A DNA stretch of 64,000 bases from Heterostelium multicystogenum. Its lineage: Eukaryota; Evosea; Eumycetozoa; Acytosteliales; Acytosteliaceae. Of this stretch, positions 1 to 12,944 are shown piece by piece. Where the stretch lies: positions 39,638-103,637 of the forward strand of contig RCNN01000096.1 in assembly GCA_003667245.1 (NCBI GenBank), given 5' to 3'. Every line of letters starts with the position of its first letter. Position 1 is the stretch's first letter. The position numbers and the translations under genes were made by a program. The notes under the pieces are model-generated. The model ran no database searches. It was not told the DNA's origin and saw only the letters and a program-made list of their open reading frames with translations.

Positions 1-1
1 A

Positions 2-1431
2 ATGAAGTTATATTTAACTGTTTTATTGTTATCATTGGCTGTAAGTATTATACAATATTGTATAATCAAATCAATGAAATGTAATCACAACGACATTAAT
101 TTTAACATTAATCAATTGATTCAATGTAGTGTTTAGCTTCAGCTGGAACTCGTCATTATCAGAAGTCTGTAGGCGGTGCTAAGTCATGGTCTGGATACTA
201 CAACGTAAAACCAAACCACTGATGCAAATCTTTTCTATTGGTTCTTTGAGTCACAAGGAAATCCCTCAACTGATCCATTCATCATTTGGTTGACTGGTGG
301 TCCAGGTAAATATTTTGATGACTCAATCAAACCAATCAAATCATTAATTCTATTTTAGGATGTAGCTCTGAACTTGCTATCTTTTACGAAAATGGTCCAT
401 TCCATTTAAACCGACAATCTTGAATTAACACCAAACCCATACTCATGGAACAAGGTTTGCAAATATGTTGTATGTTGACTCCCCAGTTGGTACTGGTTTC
501 AGTTATGTCAATGATCCAAATGGTTACTCCACCAACGAAAACGAAGTCGCCGAAAAACTTATATAGATTACTCAGCCAATTCATGAACGACAACCCACAA
601 TTCGCCAACTTGCCATTCTATGTATTTGGAGAATCATATGCCGGTCACTACGTCCCAGCCCTCTCATACTACTTGTACGTCAAGAATCAAGATCCATATG
701 CCACTCACTTCAACCTCAAGGGTTTGGCTGTTGGAAATGCTATGGTTTACCCAGAAATCCAATACGGATCACTTGGACCACTTGCCTACTCACACGGTTT
801 GATTGGACCACTTGCTCTCAAGGAAACCGAAGGTCTCTATGCTTCATGCGTTGATGCCATCAACTCTGGTAGCTACAACGACTCTACCACCATTTGTAAC
901 GAAATCATGAACGTCATCCAAGAATATGCCGGTCCATTCAACCCATACGATGTCCGTTTAACCTGCCCACCATCCCTCCCACTCTGTTATAACTTCACCC
1001 TGGCCACTGAATATTTGGCCCAGCCATCTGTCCGTCAACAACTTGGTGTACCAAGCAATGCCTCATGGCAATTGTGCAGCAGTGTTGTCTATGCCGATAT
1101 CATCAACGACTGGTGGAATACTGAAGTTGAGCATATCCCAGTTCTTTTGAACGCTGGTATCAAAACTTTGGTCTATGCTGGAAACATGGGTTGGATTTGC
1201 AACTATTTAGGTGCTGAAGCTTGGGTTTCACAATTAGACTGGCCAAACAACCAACAATGGAACAACGCTCCAAGAAAGATCGTCATGAACGGACAAACTA
1301 TTGCAGGTTACACTCAATCCTACGGTGGATTGACTCTTATGTCTGTAAATAACGCTGGACACATGGTACCAATGGATCAACCACAAGTTTCATTGAACAT
1401 GGTTGTTTCTTTCATTAACAACAAATTCTAA
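2..1431 (+). CDS. Serine carboxypeptidase (peptidase S10), secreted/lysosomal type
   Basis: The gene encodes an S10 serine carboxypeptidase, expected to remove C-terminal residues in the endolysosomal or secretory route. Exon 1 (2-40) is a hydrophobic signal peptide, [13 protein letters not shown], ending at a GTAAGT donor at 41. The intron ends at about 136, and a second intron is 306-358. GGPGCSS (oxyanion region) spans that junction. The nucleophile motif [12 protein letters not shown] is at about 627-662 and the His motif [11 protein letters not shown] at about 1351-1383. The usual GDxD(F/W)ICN segment reads [11 protein letters not shown] (1180-1212), so the normal catalytic Asp position is Gly. 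The 5' third carries at least three one-base homopolymer expansions (411-412, 456-458, 553-557) that break the frame, while 580-1431 is one clean frame. Family assignment is secure; activity is uncertain because of the Asp site. Confidence 0.93.
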
Positions 1432-1567
1432 AACAAATAAAATTATTTATTTAATATTAAAGCTAAACATCCAACCTTTATTATTTTCTTTTGTGTATCA
1501 CTTGATCAAGTTAAAGTCAAGAAATTTGTAATTTTATTTATTACAATATATATTTTTATTTAATTAA

Positions 1568-4500
1568 TTAAACTTCAATTTCAATTGAATCAAGGTCAAC
1601 CTGAGCTGCACGAGCTCCACGACCTGCTCTTCTTCTGTTCTTGAAGGCATCACCACTTGCAATAGTGTTCAAAAAGATCATCGACAACTGCCTCTGGCAT
1701 AACTTCTTCTGAAGCACCCTTCTTCTTTCTTTCTTCTGCGGCTTGCTTCTTCTTAGCATCTTCCTCTTCTTTGAGTTTTCTTTGCAGCCTCTCTCTTTGC
1801 AATCTTCTCAGCTTGTTGTGCCAATAGTTCGTTTTCTTTAGTTGACTTATCATATTGATCGACGAATTTGACAAACATTGAGAGGAATTCGGATGGATCA
1901 ATCTTTGGATCTTCACCATAGGTAGTAGCAAGTGTTCTGAATTCGGTCTCCATTTGTTGGGAGTTGTCGGTAATTTGATCGATATCCTCTTGAGCAACCT
2001 TCAAGAATGTCTCAAAAAGTTGCCTTGAATGTGTCTTGGTCGTTGGCAGGGGACAATGATTCGATTGTCTTTTGTACTTGAGGAAATCCTTACGCAAAGT
2101 AGCAATTTCAGACAAGAGATTGGACATTGAGATCTTTGAGGCTGGCTCGACGTGCTTAAGTTCCTCTCCAAAGTTGGTCAAATGATTAAAGTCCTTTTGC
2201 AACACTTTAGCCAAATAGTTAATCAATGACATCTTATTGTCGGTGGATTTGGTATCGGCAAGCTTGGTGATTGTGTTTAATTTGAAACCAAATGCATTAC
2301 CTCTTGGAGTACCACCATTGATAAAGTTACCCAAAATCAAAATGATTTCGATAATCTTTGGAATCTTGGTTGATTCTGCTAATTCTTTAACAGCAGTACG
2401 GAAGTTAGCAATATCGAGTTTGATATCAGATTTCTTTGGACCATAACCGAAACGGAATTTCATAGCAGAGAGACGAGTCTTAACTGCTGGAACGGCGTGG
2501 ATCTTCAAAGAGAACTGCTCAGCAGTACCCAACTTGTTTACATCCTTTTCTTCCTTGAGGAACTCATTGATATTGTTGATATCATCTTCTGATGGCAAGA
2601 AGGTGATAAGTGCGTCAATGTGATTACTTTGGAACATTAATTCATCACCACGATGAACAGCACTACAAATGTCATCAAATGTTTTACCTTTGAAATTGAG
2701 ACAAAAAGATGGAAAGATTTTGACTGGTCTTAGCATCGATAATGGCAACTGGACCAGTCTTCTTGGGAGCATTAGATTCTTTCTTTTCGATGACCTTTGC
2801 TTGGAATGCATCTTCGATTTCCTTATAATCCAAATTGATGTCCTTTGATGTATCGATTGTAAATTTAGAGAAAATTGTACCTTGAATCTTCTTATCATTA
2901 AGTGAAGTCCATTGAAGACCCTTCATTTTCATTCCTGGAAGTGGGACCTGTTTTCTTGCTGGGGCTGCTGCTTTCTTACCAAATCCTGGTGGAGGTGGAG
3001 GTCCACCTGGGGGAGGTGGAGCTCCTGGAGGTGGGGGTGGTCCTGGGGGTCCTCCTCCGGGTGGTGGTGGAGGTGGTGGAGGTCCTCCTCCGGGTGGAGG
3101 TGGAGGTGGGGTGGTCCTCCTCCGGGTGGTGGTGGTGGTGGAGGTGGTCCTGCTCCGGGTGGAGGTGGTGGTGGGAGGTGGTGCTCCTCCAGGTGGAGGT
3201 GGTGGAGGAGGTGGTGCTCCTCCAGGTGGAGGTGGAGGAGGTGGTGCTGATGATCCTCCACTTGGTAAATCGGCGCCAACTGGAGCAGATCCCATTGGTC
3301 TTGATTTCAATGTTTCAATTTGTTCCAATAACATCTTAATATCATCTTCTTTACCCTTCAACTTGGCATTCAACTCTTCGAGTTGTTTGGCAGAGGTTTC
3401 CTCGTACTTTTTGACAAGGTCGATCTTCTCCTTCAATTCTAACTCTTGAGCGGCAACCTTCTTGTTAAGATCTTGAGATCCCTTTGAAAGCTCTTCAATC
3501 TTGGCACGCAATGGCAACTCTTTAGCTTCTTGTTCGCAAGTAAGTAACAAGTTGTCAAGTGGGACAATAAAGTCCTCATCAACACCAATATTCTTATCAC
3601 GCAATGAGATTTGTTTGATGATTCTGGAGGCAACCAACCATGTACGCAAACCAAGGTCTTCGTTGGCAGGAAGTAAAAGTAAATCTTTAACAATTTCACG
3701 GAAAGTATCGACCAATCCAGTGATCTTGATTTTGTCCATCAAAGCCTTGATGGTATCGTCAATCGATGTTAAATTGAGACCTGGGAACTCGTTGAAACGA
3801 TCAGCCATCTCCTTGTTGTCTTTGTTCTCTTCCTCTTCAAACACAGTGATTTGAGTATCCAACTCTGGAGACTCATCGTATTCGTACTTGCTGAGATCAG
3901 CGATGATCTCCTTCAATCCCAACCAGTGGAATTCCTGACGCAATGACAAACGCAAATCGATTTCAGGTGGAGAATTGACAATGACATTTATAAATGACAA
4001 GTAAATTGATTTCATCTTCAAAGACTCTCTAGTCTCCTTGTGCCCAGTTTTGAACGCAGGGCATTGACCAACGAAATGAATCTACGCTTTTCACCCTTGA
4101 GCACCTTGTTGTTGTTCATTACTTCGATAATGATCTTATGACCATTCTCATTAGCAAAATTGATTGCATTCAAAAGTGCGATAGCCAACTCATTTACTCT
4201 ATCCTAAAATATTTAAAATAACAATTATTAATAAGATGTTGTTGTTGTAGTTGTTTGGTTGTTGAAATTGGATTACTGATTTTGATTAATAGCGAATACA
4301 TAAGTATACTAAAACAATAAACACACCTTATACAAATAAAATATAAACATATTGGAATTCCCAATGTCGAGCTTCCTGTGTGGAAACTATACATTCGGAT
4401 GCAGTGTGTTTACTACAATTAATTCATTCATTTAAAGAATAGAAATAATAGATTAAATAGATAGATAGTTGTCATTTGTTAAGAGGGAGGAGTCACCTCA

Positions 4501-6032
4501 GCCCTACCCTTCCTAATTCCATATGGAATTAGGAAAAGTGGGGTTTTGACTTTTAAGATAGTTATATGGGCAAAGTTAATTATAATAAAATTAACATCTC
4601 AATTGAAAGATAGGGGTGGTGGGTAGTGTGGCGAAATTGAACGACTGTGTGTTGTGTATGTGTGAACATGTGGGTGGTGCAAATATTGCTTGTCTATACA
4701 TACATTAGTTGAACCAAGACAGGCACCAATGACTTTAAATGAATTCTTAACACTCAAGATGAATTGGATACCAATCTTGTTGTTCATGATATTCTTGATA
4801 CATGACAAACATTCATATTGTTTCTGGATCGATTCTTCATTCAAACTATATTTAAAATATGGATAACATTAGTAGTCTGTATTTTGGATGAATGTTCATT
4901 ATTATTTAGACGTACGTTGGTTGTTGATTGATGACGTTGAGCAATTCAACAAGACGTGAGGTTGCTTCTAACTTGTGGAATTGACGAATCCAATCCAAAC
5001 CACGAGAACGAAGGGCAACACTGATGTCCTTGAGATCTGAAACTGACATACCCTCTGAAGAGGAGGTTGGAGATGCTGGTGCAGTACCCGATGTACCCAA
5101 GTTACCAGAGGATTTTGATTTGGTTACAAGCTCACGAAGTAGCTTAACTGCAAAATGATCTGGTGTCTTGTCACTTGACAATTTCTATGATAGAAATGAA
5201 GACAGTTAATAAATAAAGTGCAAAAACTACCTATTTGTAGTTAGGATTAATACTTACATCTCTATTTTGCTCAATCATCAATAACTTGTTCTTCCAATCC
5301 ATCTTTTAGCATTGCCTCCTTAGCTTTTGGATCATTTGCCAATTGATCGACCAAAAGGGCAAATTGTCTCTCAACATCAGCCATCTTCTTTTTGCTCATC
5401 CATTTGCTTTTGCTTTTCGAATACTAATTACATTGATCAATAATCAAGCTCTTGGTTGCAAAGAGATCAAACACAACTTACCTGCTTTATCTTGTCCGAA
5501 ATTTGGAGTCAAGGTGAGGGTAAATCAGATTTGGCCTCATGTTTGGTTCCTTGATTTAAGATGACTGGTAATGAAATGTTGGTTGGTTCATTCAAGATGA
5601 CATTGGTATCGGTGATTGGATAGTGTGCCTCACCAATAAGTTTGTCACCAGAGAATTGTTGTGTTCATAAACTTCAATCTCTACATCTGGTTTTTTTCTG
5701 CTCATCGTTTATATATTAGTAAGACAAACTATCGATGTGACTTTGCTTGAACTATCGATTTACTTACCTCTGGGTATTTGTCACATTTTGACTTCGAATG
5801 ACAATGATTGATTCCACTCTGGATCAGATGATTTAGTGACAACTTTAGTCTTTTGGGCTTTCTTTTTGTTTCCCCAAACCACTTTTACGTATGGACTACA
5901 TACAGAACCGTCGGAACCAACCAATTTGGTAGCTTTTACAAACATTGACTTTCAAATTAAATAATTTGTTGCTGTACTTGGATTTCTTTTCCTTCTCACC
6001 TGAAATAGTGGTGTCTTACTACTTTCAGACAT
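1568..6032 (-). CDS. Diaphanous-type formin with N-terminal C2 domain
   Basis: This is an actin nucleator/elongator controlled by Rho-type GTPases. The start MSESSKTPLF at 6032 is followed by an intron. A C2 domain follows (about 5950-5500; SPYVKVVWGNKKK, SSDPEWNQSLSFEVK), then a GBD/FH3 region (about 5300-3600), a coiled stretch, a poly-Pro FH1 (about 3270-2970), and FH2 (about 2935-1850). FH2 shows LQWTSLNDKKIQGTIF and GNFINGGTPRGNAFGFKL. A DAD-like tail (about 1690-1610) reads VVDDLLNTIASGDAF followed by NRRRAGRG. The FH2 and DAD pieces lie in different frames. At 1671-1675 an A5 run on the plus strand is one base too long, and correcting it gives the DAD consensus. Introns occur near 5950-6000, 5700-5770, 5170-5260, 4850-4910 and 4200-4840. 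The presence of both GBD/FH3 and DAD implies autoinhibition. Some dictyostelid formins carry an N-terminal C2, but I cannot say which orthologue this is. Confidence 0.93.
2970..3258 (-). repeat. FH1 polyproline tract of the formin
   Basis: Minus-strand Pro runs of four to eight residues alternate with Gly-Gly (PPPPPPGG units) and form the profilin-actin binding FH1 segment. Because the DNA is a near-periodic CCA/CCT/CCG array, long open frames appear on both strands here. Only the minus-strand Pro frame continues into FH2. The tract contains internal frameshifts, and its copy number is the least reliable part of the gene. Confidence 0.85.
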
Positions 6033-6791
6033 CTTTCTTTAATTTAATGAAAAAACAAACAAACTACTCTATCTCTATCCAGTCTGTGTTTCTATGTGTT
6101 GTTAAATATAATTACAATTTGATTTTTAGGGTTGGTTATATTATATATACATGTATTTGATTGAAAGAAAAATGAATAAAACAAAAGGAAATAATACAAA
6201 TTAATATCTATCTGTCTGTCTGCCTTGTTTGGTTGGACTGATTTATTGATTAATTGATTGATCGATTAAGAAAAGGAGTAATGGTACCTATCTAATCTAA
6301 TCTAACCAAATCAAACAAACATCAAAATACAAAGTTTGATATTGCTCTGTTATCTCTTCTTATTATTATTATTATTTATTTTGATTTCACTTTTAAATCC
6401 TTTTTCATACAAGATGTTTGATCAAATTTCAAAAAAAAACATTTAGTTCACCCAATTTATTTTCAATTAAAAAATGATGATGGGTGGGTTTTATCATTAT
6501 GATAATCACAGTTTAAAAAAAAAAAGTAGTAATTTTAATAAAATATAATTTTGGCTTACCCTCCGTGACCTTGGACTTTCATCTTAAATAAATAGATGTC
6601 TCATGTTTCCACGCTAAATGTTGTTCACCTGATGAATCTGTTGAGAGGACCCTAAACAAGCTCATCGTGTGATGGTACCATCTATATAAGGTTCAAATAC
6701 AATGATATGATAATAATATAATTTCAGAGTTATGCGTTATTTTTTTATTTTCTTAACTGGCAATTCAACTAGGGATGATTGTGAAAGGAGT
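6033..6791. other. Spacer between formin start and U-box gene end
   Basis: AT-rich non-coding DNA that holds the formin promoter next to 6032. A more GC-balanced block at about 6550-6720 contains a short TGATGAA stretch but no convincing tRNA or snoRNA structure. I see no gene. Confidence 0.5.
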
Positions 6792-8840
6792 CTAAGAAAG
6801 AGGGTGGTCATTACCTCTACCACTAAATGTTGCACTTCTCTCTTTTGATAAAATACTGTCTCCTGATATAGATATTGGATTGTTATTATTATTATTAGTT
6901 GTTGTTGAAAAAGGGATTATTACTATTGGTGAATTTGAGGAAAACCGTTAAAGTTTGTTGGGGTTGAGGGCTTGTGAGGACTATTGTTATGACTGTTATG
7001 ATTATTATTGCTTCCTATATGGAAGAATGGATTGGTGGTCCCGTTATTATTATTATTCATTGGATCAAATGGATCGTTGCTGACGGACAAGTTTGAAAAT
7101 TGTAAATAGCTGGGTGTTGTCGGTGGGTTGGAGTGGGTGGTATTTACAACGACAACGTGTGAAGGTCGACTCTTTATGAGTCTCTTGCGCTTCTTTGATT
7201 CGTGGTAGGATTGAATCTGCTGGTGAAGTTCAAAGTTGGTTTGTGTGTCGGTTATTCTGATGCCTGAGAAAGGATCGTTTAAAGTAGTGATTGTCAAAAA
7301 GTTTTTGACAGTAGAGCGATCGACCAAACTTTTCCGATGGCAGCTGAATAGGATCGCTCATCAATTCAAGTGTAATAGGGTCGAGGAATATCGTTGGAAC
7401 ACCGGCTTCGTTGAGGACATATCTGGATGTGCCTCGAGGAATCGATCAAAGTCTGTGGTATGGCTGCTGAAATCAGAGGTAGTCGATGAGACATCTGACA
7501 TGTCAGAGTCAATAGAGTCGCGAATTGAAGGAGGACTTGAAGGAATAGCCGAAAAAGATGAAGAAATCGGTAGTGTGAATTGTTGATTGGCACCTTTGTT
7601 GGCCAGTGGTTGTTGAAGCAAGTGGCTGTTGTTGATACACAGGAAACAATGATTGTGTATTTGATTTTTGTGACTGTATCGCAATTGATTTTTGGTAGAT
7701 TTGACCAACTGTATTTTGTGGACAATGAGACGATGGCAGTCCCCAAATCTCAATTCCACCTATCGAAGGACCAACTTGCTTGAAAAACTAAAGTATTGGA
7801 AAAAGTAAAGAATTAATGATATTGATCGATTGGATTCGTGCCTAATAATGAATATTACCTTTTAGTATTCTTATACGTATCGATTTGATATTGTTTAATA
7901 AATATACATTTGAACCAAAGTGCTTGATTTGAGAGGGTAATAAATAGTTGAGTGGTGGTTGGTGATTAACATGACCATCCATGAAATGAGGATGTGAAAA
8001 ATAAGTGAATAGTTTATCTTGTGTTGATGGAGATCATCAAAGTGGCCAACAAACTTGAATGACTGGTGAACCAGTTTGCTGTATACAAGATTTGAGTTGG
8101 GTGAAGATGTTTGAGATGCAATCGATTGCTTTTTCATTAATTGATTTGGATATCGTTCCTTTGAGATATCCCATTGATTGTTCACTGACAGCATTGTTGG
8201 CATCATTTTTAATATCAGAGCTGCTGTTTGGTGGTTTGAGCGATCCTTTGCCACTGTTATTTTCGATTCCACTTTTGTTATTTGCATTTTCAATCATAGT
8301 TTTAGCATTTGCATCGATCTCTTCAAACGTCAAATCAGAAACATAGAATGACAATGATTGTATTATACCTGTTTCCACTTTTTGAAATCAGTCCAATTCT
8401 TTCCAAATCAATTGGATAGCTGGAAATGAAGGCGGTATTAATTATTTTTCTAAAATGTAGATTGTAACTATATATGAACCTACGGAAATGAAATAGTTAT
8501 GTCCAATGGTGTTTTGATGAATTGTGCGGCGATGAATCCTTTGTCTCTTTGCGACACGTTGTCTGACAGTAAGTTTTGAAATTTGATAGTCATCGCTGAA
8601 TGCTGGAAGCATCACAATTATTGTGCAACCAAGTTCGCCATATGAGAAATCAATGAGATTGCAACCAACCGCTGAGTGATTGGTGAACGGGTTGAGGTTG
8701 CAGCTGCAGCAGTCGTAGTTGCTACACCAATTGAACTCTTTATTACTATAGTTATTCTGATTAAAACTATCATTTATAGAGGATGTCATTTCTTTTCTTT
8801 TTGTCGTCTTGTTGTTGATTTGTGAATCAATTACATTCAA
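6792..8840 (-). CDS. RNF37/UBOX5-like U-box E3 ubiquitin ligase
   Basis: This is a predicted nuclear U-box E3 ligase of the RNF37 (UBOX5) type. Joining minus-strand pieces gives an N-terminal part (8840-8037) I do not recognise. A middle exon ending near 7890 (IKSIRIRILK) splices by GTAATA...TTTAG to VGPSIGGIEIWGLPSSHCPQ. That follows the RNF37 pattern of an 'LRI' strand, a GG turn, then (I/L)E(I/V)WGxP. The U-box comes next at about 7410-7200: FLDPITLELMSDPIQLPS, then KVVDRSTVKNF and DPFSG, the classic U-box layout lacking zinc ligands. The tail is Asn/Ser-rich. Frameshifts fall near 8040, 7600, 7340 and 6920; the last extends the tail to a stop at 6792-6794. The start could be 8840 (MNVIDSQI) or the internal Met at 8789. 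The U-box is certain; the RNF37 assignment rests on two separated blocks. Confidence 0.78.
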
Positions 8841-9633
8841 TGGTGATTATGGATGATGATGATGATGTTACAAGCTATATGAATCCTTCTAATGTTGCCC
8901 AAGGTTATATCTTAAAATTAGAATTGATTTAATCTATGCACTTATTATTTATTGATTAACTGATTGATTAGATTGATAGATAGATAGATGAAGTTATATA
9001 TTTATTAAATCTATCAAGAAACATAATAAAGTTTGTAAGTAATTTACTTTCTTGTGAAATGATAAGATTGTTATGCCGTTGGTGATGCTGATGATGTTGC
9101 TGATATTATTAATTAAATATTGATAATATAAATAATTGTTTGATTTGATTGATAGATTTGAATAGAGATAATAATAATAATAACAATAATAATAATAATA
9201 ATAGTATTGTTATTGTTGTAAGTGTGTTTATTAAAATTTTATTAACAATTCAATATTTGTTATTGTTGTGGTGGTGTGAATAATGTAGTTATTGTGTTGT
9301 TTATTAATGCGAATAATATAATATCACACAATCCAATCTATCTTTACAATAATACTATTATTCTAATTCAATAAGTAAGTTGTGGTGGGTGTGTTTTTTA
9401 AAGATATTTTTTTGGAATAGGAAAAAACATTGTATAAGAAGCAAAAATGTAAAATCTTTTATAAAATATTGTTCTTTTAGAAAAAATCAAATGGATGGAA
9501 TAAAAACAATTGTATGGTACTTTTCATTGGACCGATTTGGAACCTACAAAATCAAATTATAAAGGCAAGAAAACCTCATCATTTCGATTTTGTTTATTAA
9601 GATAACAACTTGTTTGGATAGTTGATCGATTTG
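8841..9633. other. Spacer with AT-rich simple sequence
   Basis: Promoter side of the U-box gene and 3' side of the transporter gene. Short TAA/ATA and TTG runs occupy 9160-9330. At 9380-9562 a small open frame on the plus strand has neither coding composition nor a recognisable product. I see no gene. Confidence 0.5.
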
Positions 9634-12129
9634 TTATAATGCTTTGTGAGGTTTAACCAATAGATTTGCGACGAGTAAGCCTATTGTTAGTGAGGTCGCA
9701 ATCATAAACATTCCACCAAAAAGTGCAATTCCACCGTCGACCATTACCGCTTGACACTGAGAATAAGCCTTTGACTCCCATCGACCCAGGGACTAACAGA
9801 ATGATACCAGACATAATTGGCACAACTGATGTACCGTTTGTAAATCTTGCATATAAATTACCGGCGACACAGATGAGACAGGCTCCAAAGAATGATCCTA
9901 CGTCTGTTCCAAATACTTCGTTACCCCAGTTGCCACCAATGATTCCAAGAATACTTGTAAGCATGATGATCCACATCTGTCTTGGCGATGCCTTCATTTT
10001 GAATGGCAAAAGAGACAGCTGCCAGCGGAACTGCCAAAAACATAGTCCATGATGGGAATGAATCTGGAGCTATCTCCTTTCGTACTGGAAGTATATTATC
10101 CGAGAATTTGGTACCCATGGCAATACCAAATGATAGCTGAAGTAGACATGAGAATGCTCCCATCAATCTTGCATTTCCAGAGACAAGGTTACGCGTCGAT
10201 ATCTCTGCTACTGAAATCGTCAGTGACAAACCAGGCGCCAGTGCAATGATTCCTCCGAGTGTAACCATGAATCTTGGAACGGGATAAATAAACGAATTGA
10301 TTAGGGATGCAAATATCGCGCCACCAAATGCAGACAGTGCTTCCAAAACTTTACCGATGGGTGGCCATTTGCAACCAGCGGCATATAACAAACCAACATA
10401 TAGACCAATAAATGAGCAAGAGCCGACTTCGACCCATCCACATTTTAAAAAGAATGAAAAAGCAAACGATGATACAATAAAACTAATCACTGTGACATAG
10501 ATACTGTAGAGAGGTGGAGCCTTGAGGATATCACGGAGGTCTACAAGAGCAGTCTGACAGGACTTTTTTCCATAAATCACTTCATCAGCCAGCTCCTCAA
10601 GTCGTACGAGACGCTCCATATTGTAGTCAGTCGATTGTATACGAAGCAAATGGGTGTATGGAGAAAGAATTGTGTGTGGAGAACCGAATGAAAAGAATAT
10701 ACCTGTTGGAGTTGTGAAAAAGTTACCATCTATTCGAAGGTAGAGCTAATCAAGGTAAGCTCGTACTCGAGACGATGTGCAGGTACTCCACTCATCAGCA
10801 ATGCACGACCCAATTCCATAAGGAAAGGAACCACATAAGTCTCGAGTGTTTCCGAATCTACAAGATGTATGGGTAACTGAACGGATGGTGCCAATATTTG
10901 ATAGACACTGTTCTTGAATTTTTCATCTTTTCCTTGGAGAAAACGATTCTTTCGTCTAGTTTTCACTTTGTCCGACGATATTTCAGCGAGTGCAATGGAT
11001 TTGTCTGCTACTGTTATACTGACTGGACTAGGCATACTCTCTGATATCTGTGGTAGAATATCGGTTATCAGAGGGACTTGATCTGCACCATCGAGAATAG
11101 TTTGTTGAGCAACCACAGGAGATGGAATATTAACGATTACTGTCGATTTGGAGATTTCTTTCATCTCCAAACCAGGGGACAAACTATCATCCATTACTGG
11201 TGATCGATATCTTTGGTACTTCCATAATATTTTTGAGCATTGAACTGTTGCCTATATTGTTGTATGTCGAACCAAGAGGGTGCGCGGTGAAAGTTGTGGA
11301 AGATTTGAAAGTGAAGGTGCCAGACCCAGTGGTGACTGAGGAACTGGAATTGCTGTTACTGGAGTCAGTGGAGTAATCTCAGAGACTTCAGCAGGGATTG
11401 CAACCACATTTGCCATTGCGGGTGCAACTATATTTGTACATGGTAAGATAACTGTGTTGTTGGTAGCAGGATTGGCATTGCTATTCTGTGCTGCACTAGC
11501 AAGGATAGGCGATGTTATGACCAATGGTGGTGCTGTGGCAGGTGCCATGATCGCAGTTTGTTGAAGATTGGAACCAGGTGGCGCTGTTGATAGACCAGTC
11601 AGTGTATTTGGGTTGATAAGTGTCTGGCGCAATGGATTGGGTAGCAATACAGATTGCTGGAGTCGCGGCATCTCAGATACTGACTGCTTTAAAATCGAGG
11701 GAATGAATGAAGTTGTTGATGCATTTATAGCGTAATTATTATTGGTGTCCATATACTGTGAAGCAGACACTGAGACAGGCACTGGTTGATCGAATTCCAG
11801 TGAAGGATTCTGTTGCAGCATCTGTTGTTGTAGCTGCTGGATTTGCTGTTGCTGCATTATCAGTTGCTGCTGTAGCAACTGTTGTTGAGTCAACTGCTGT
11901 TCGTTGAGCACTCGCTCTTGATTCTGCAGCTTATTGATATCGACGACCAATTCATTGGGTGGGACCATCGAAGTTGTCGTTGCCTTCAAGAAGGCATGGG
12001 AGGCTTTTACCTCAGTGGTCTTTGTCTGATCTCATTCTGCAATTCAATATCGTCAACAACCTTTGTGTTAGTAAAATCGGCCGGTCGTCATATAGCTTCA
12101 AATATAAGATTTGATAATGAACTAAACAT
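9634..12129 (-). CDS. ThrE-family (threonine/serine exporter-like) membrane protein with Q-rich N-terminus
   Basis: This is a polytopic membrane protein of the ThrE/DUF1212 plus ThrE_2 superfamily, related to bacterial threonine/serine exporters and fungal Prm10-type proteins. The likely start is MFSSLSNLIF at 12129. A low-complexity N-terminal region (12129-10950) includes a Gln-rich stretch at about 11930-11810. The ThrE domain opens with FLMELGRALLMSGVPAHRLE (about 10830-10770) and has about ten hydrophobic segments (10510-9650) including GGIIALAPGLSLTISVAEI. The second half has GIILLVPGSMGVKGLFS and ends LLVKPHKAL at 9634. An intron splits about 10730-10660, right after the opening motif. 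Frameshifts at about 12090, 12000, 11250, 10010 and 9750 break the frame. The substrate is unknown; eukaryotic members are sparsely characterised. It is the only clear polytopic carrier gene in the left half. Confidence 0.85.
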
Positions 12130-12893
12130 AGTTTGTTGTTGTTGTTGTTGGAGACCAATTGCATACGACAAAGCAAGTAATCAACTATAGTTTTTGATTA
12201 TATACTGAGGTATACAACTATAAGATGAGTTTATTCATACATACCAGGGGAGCCTTTATCTTTTCCAGAAGCTATACATTGTGTTGTTTGGTTGTTTCTA
12301 TTTTAATTATTATTACTATTACTATATTATTATTATTATTGTAATCGATAAATCTTGTAATCTAATCTGATGCGATCTAAATTTGTAAATTGTATAAATA
12401 AATATGAATATATATGTTTAATAAATATTTGATTGTTGTTGTTATTATTATTATGTTGTGTTATTGCTGGTAGCTGTAGTAGTTTAGTTATTGGATGTGG
12501 GTATTGCAATTGTTATTGATGCAATCTACAGCATATTGATTGGTGAGCAAGTAGAGATATTAAATATTATTGTTATTGTTGTTGGCAATAGGACAAATCA
12601 AATTGGAGCATATTGTTGTGGTTGTGGGGTGGGTAAAAGATAAGAAAGGAGTTAGTTCACTGTTAAAGTATTCGTAAAAATAATTATAATTATTATTATT
12701 ATAATAATATTCAAGATTAGTGTCTAAAAGAGGCAATGACATGACACTTGTCAGAAATGTCAACAACAACAATCAATGAAATATAAAATTCCGAGTGAAA
12801 TAGATAAAACAAACTAATCTACTATTGATAAAGCTTGTTAGATAGATGAGTTCTCTGTGACCTCAGAGTGTCAATGGGCCTTATCTCATTATA

Positions 12894-12944
12894 ATGGCTC
12901 AACCATTCATTTCATATGGAAGCCAAAAATATGGTGGAGCGTGG
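12894..12944 (+). other. Possible orphan first exon (MAQPFISYGSQKYGGAW then GTATGT)
   Basis: An ATG opens a 17-codon, non-repetitive peptide that runs exactly into a good GTATGT donor. This resembles the short first exons seen elsewhere in the window. I could not find a matching second exon: an acceptor near 13132 leads only to a few codons. It may be the 5' end of a small unrecognised gene or chance. Confidence 0.2.

Noticed and set aside
2902..3449. Long plus-strand and alternative minus-strand frames over the polyproline region
   Set aside because: They are mirrors of the periodic CCA/CCT array; only the minus Pro frame continues into conserved formin domains.
6550..6720. Possible C/D snoRNA (CTGATGAA box)
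   Set aside because: No D box at a suitable distance and no closing stem.
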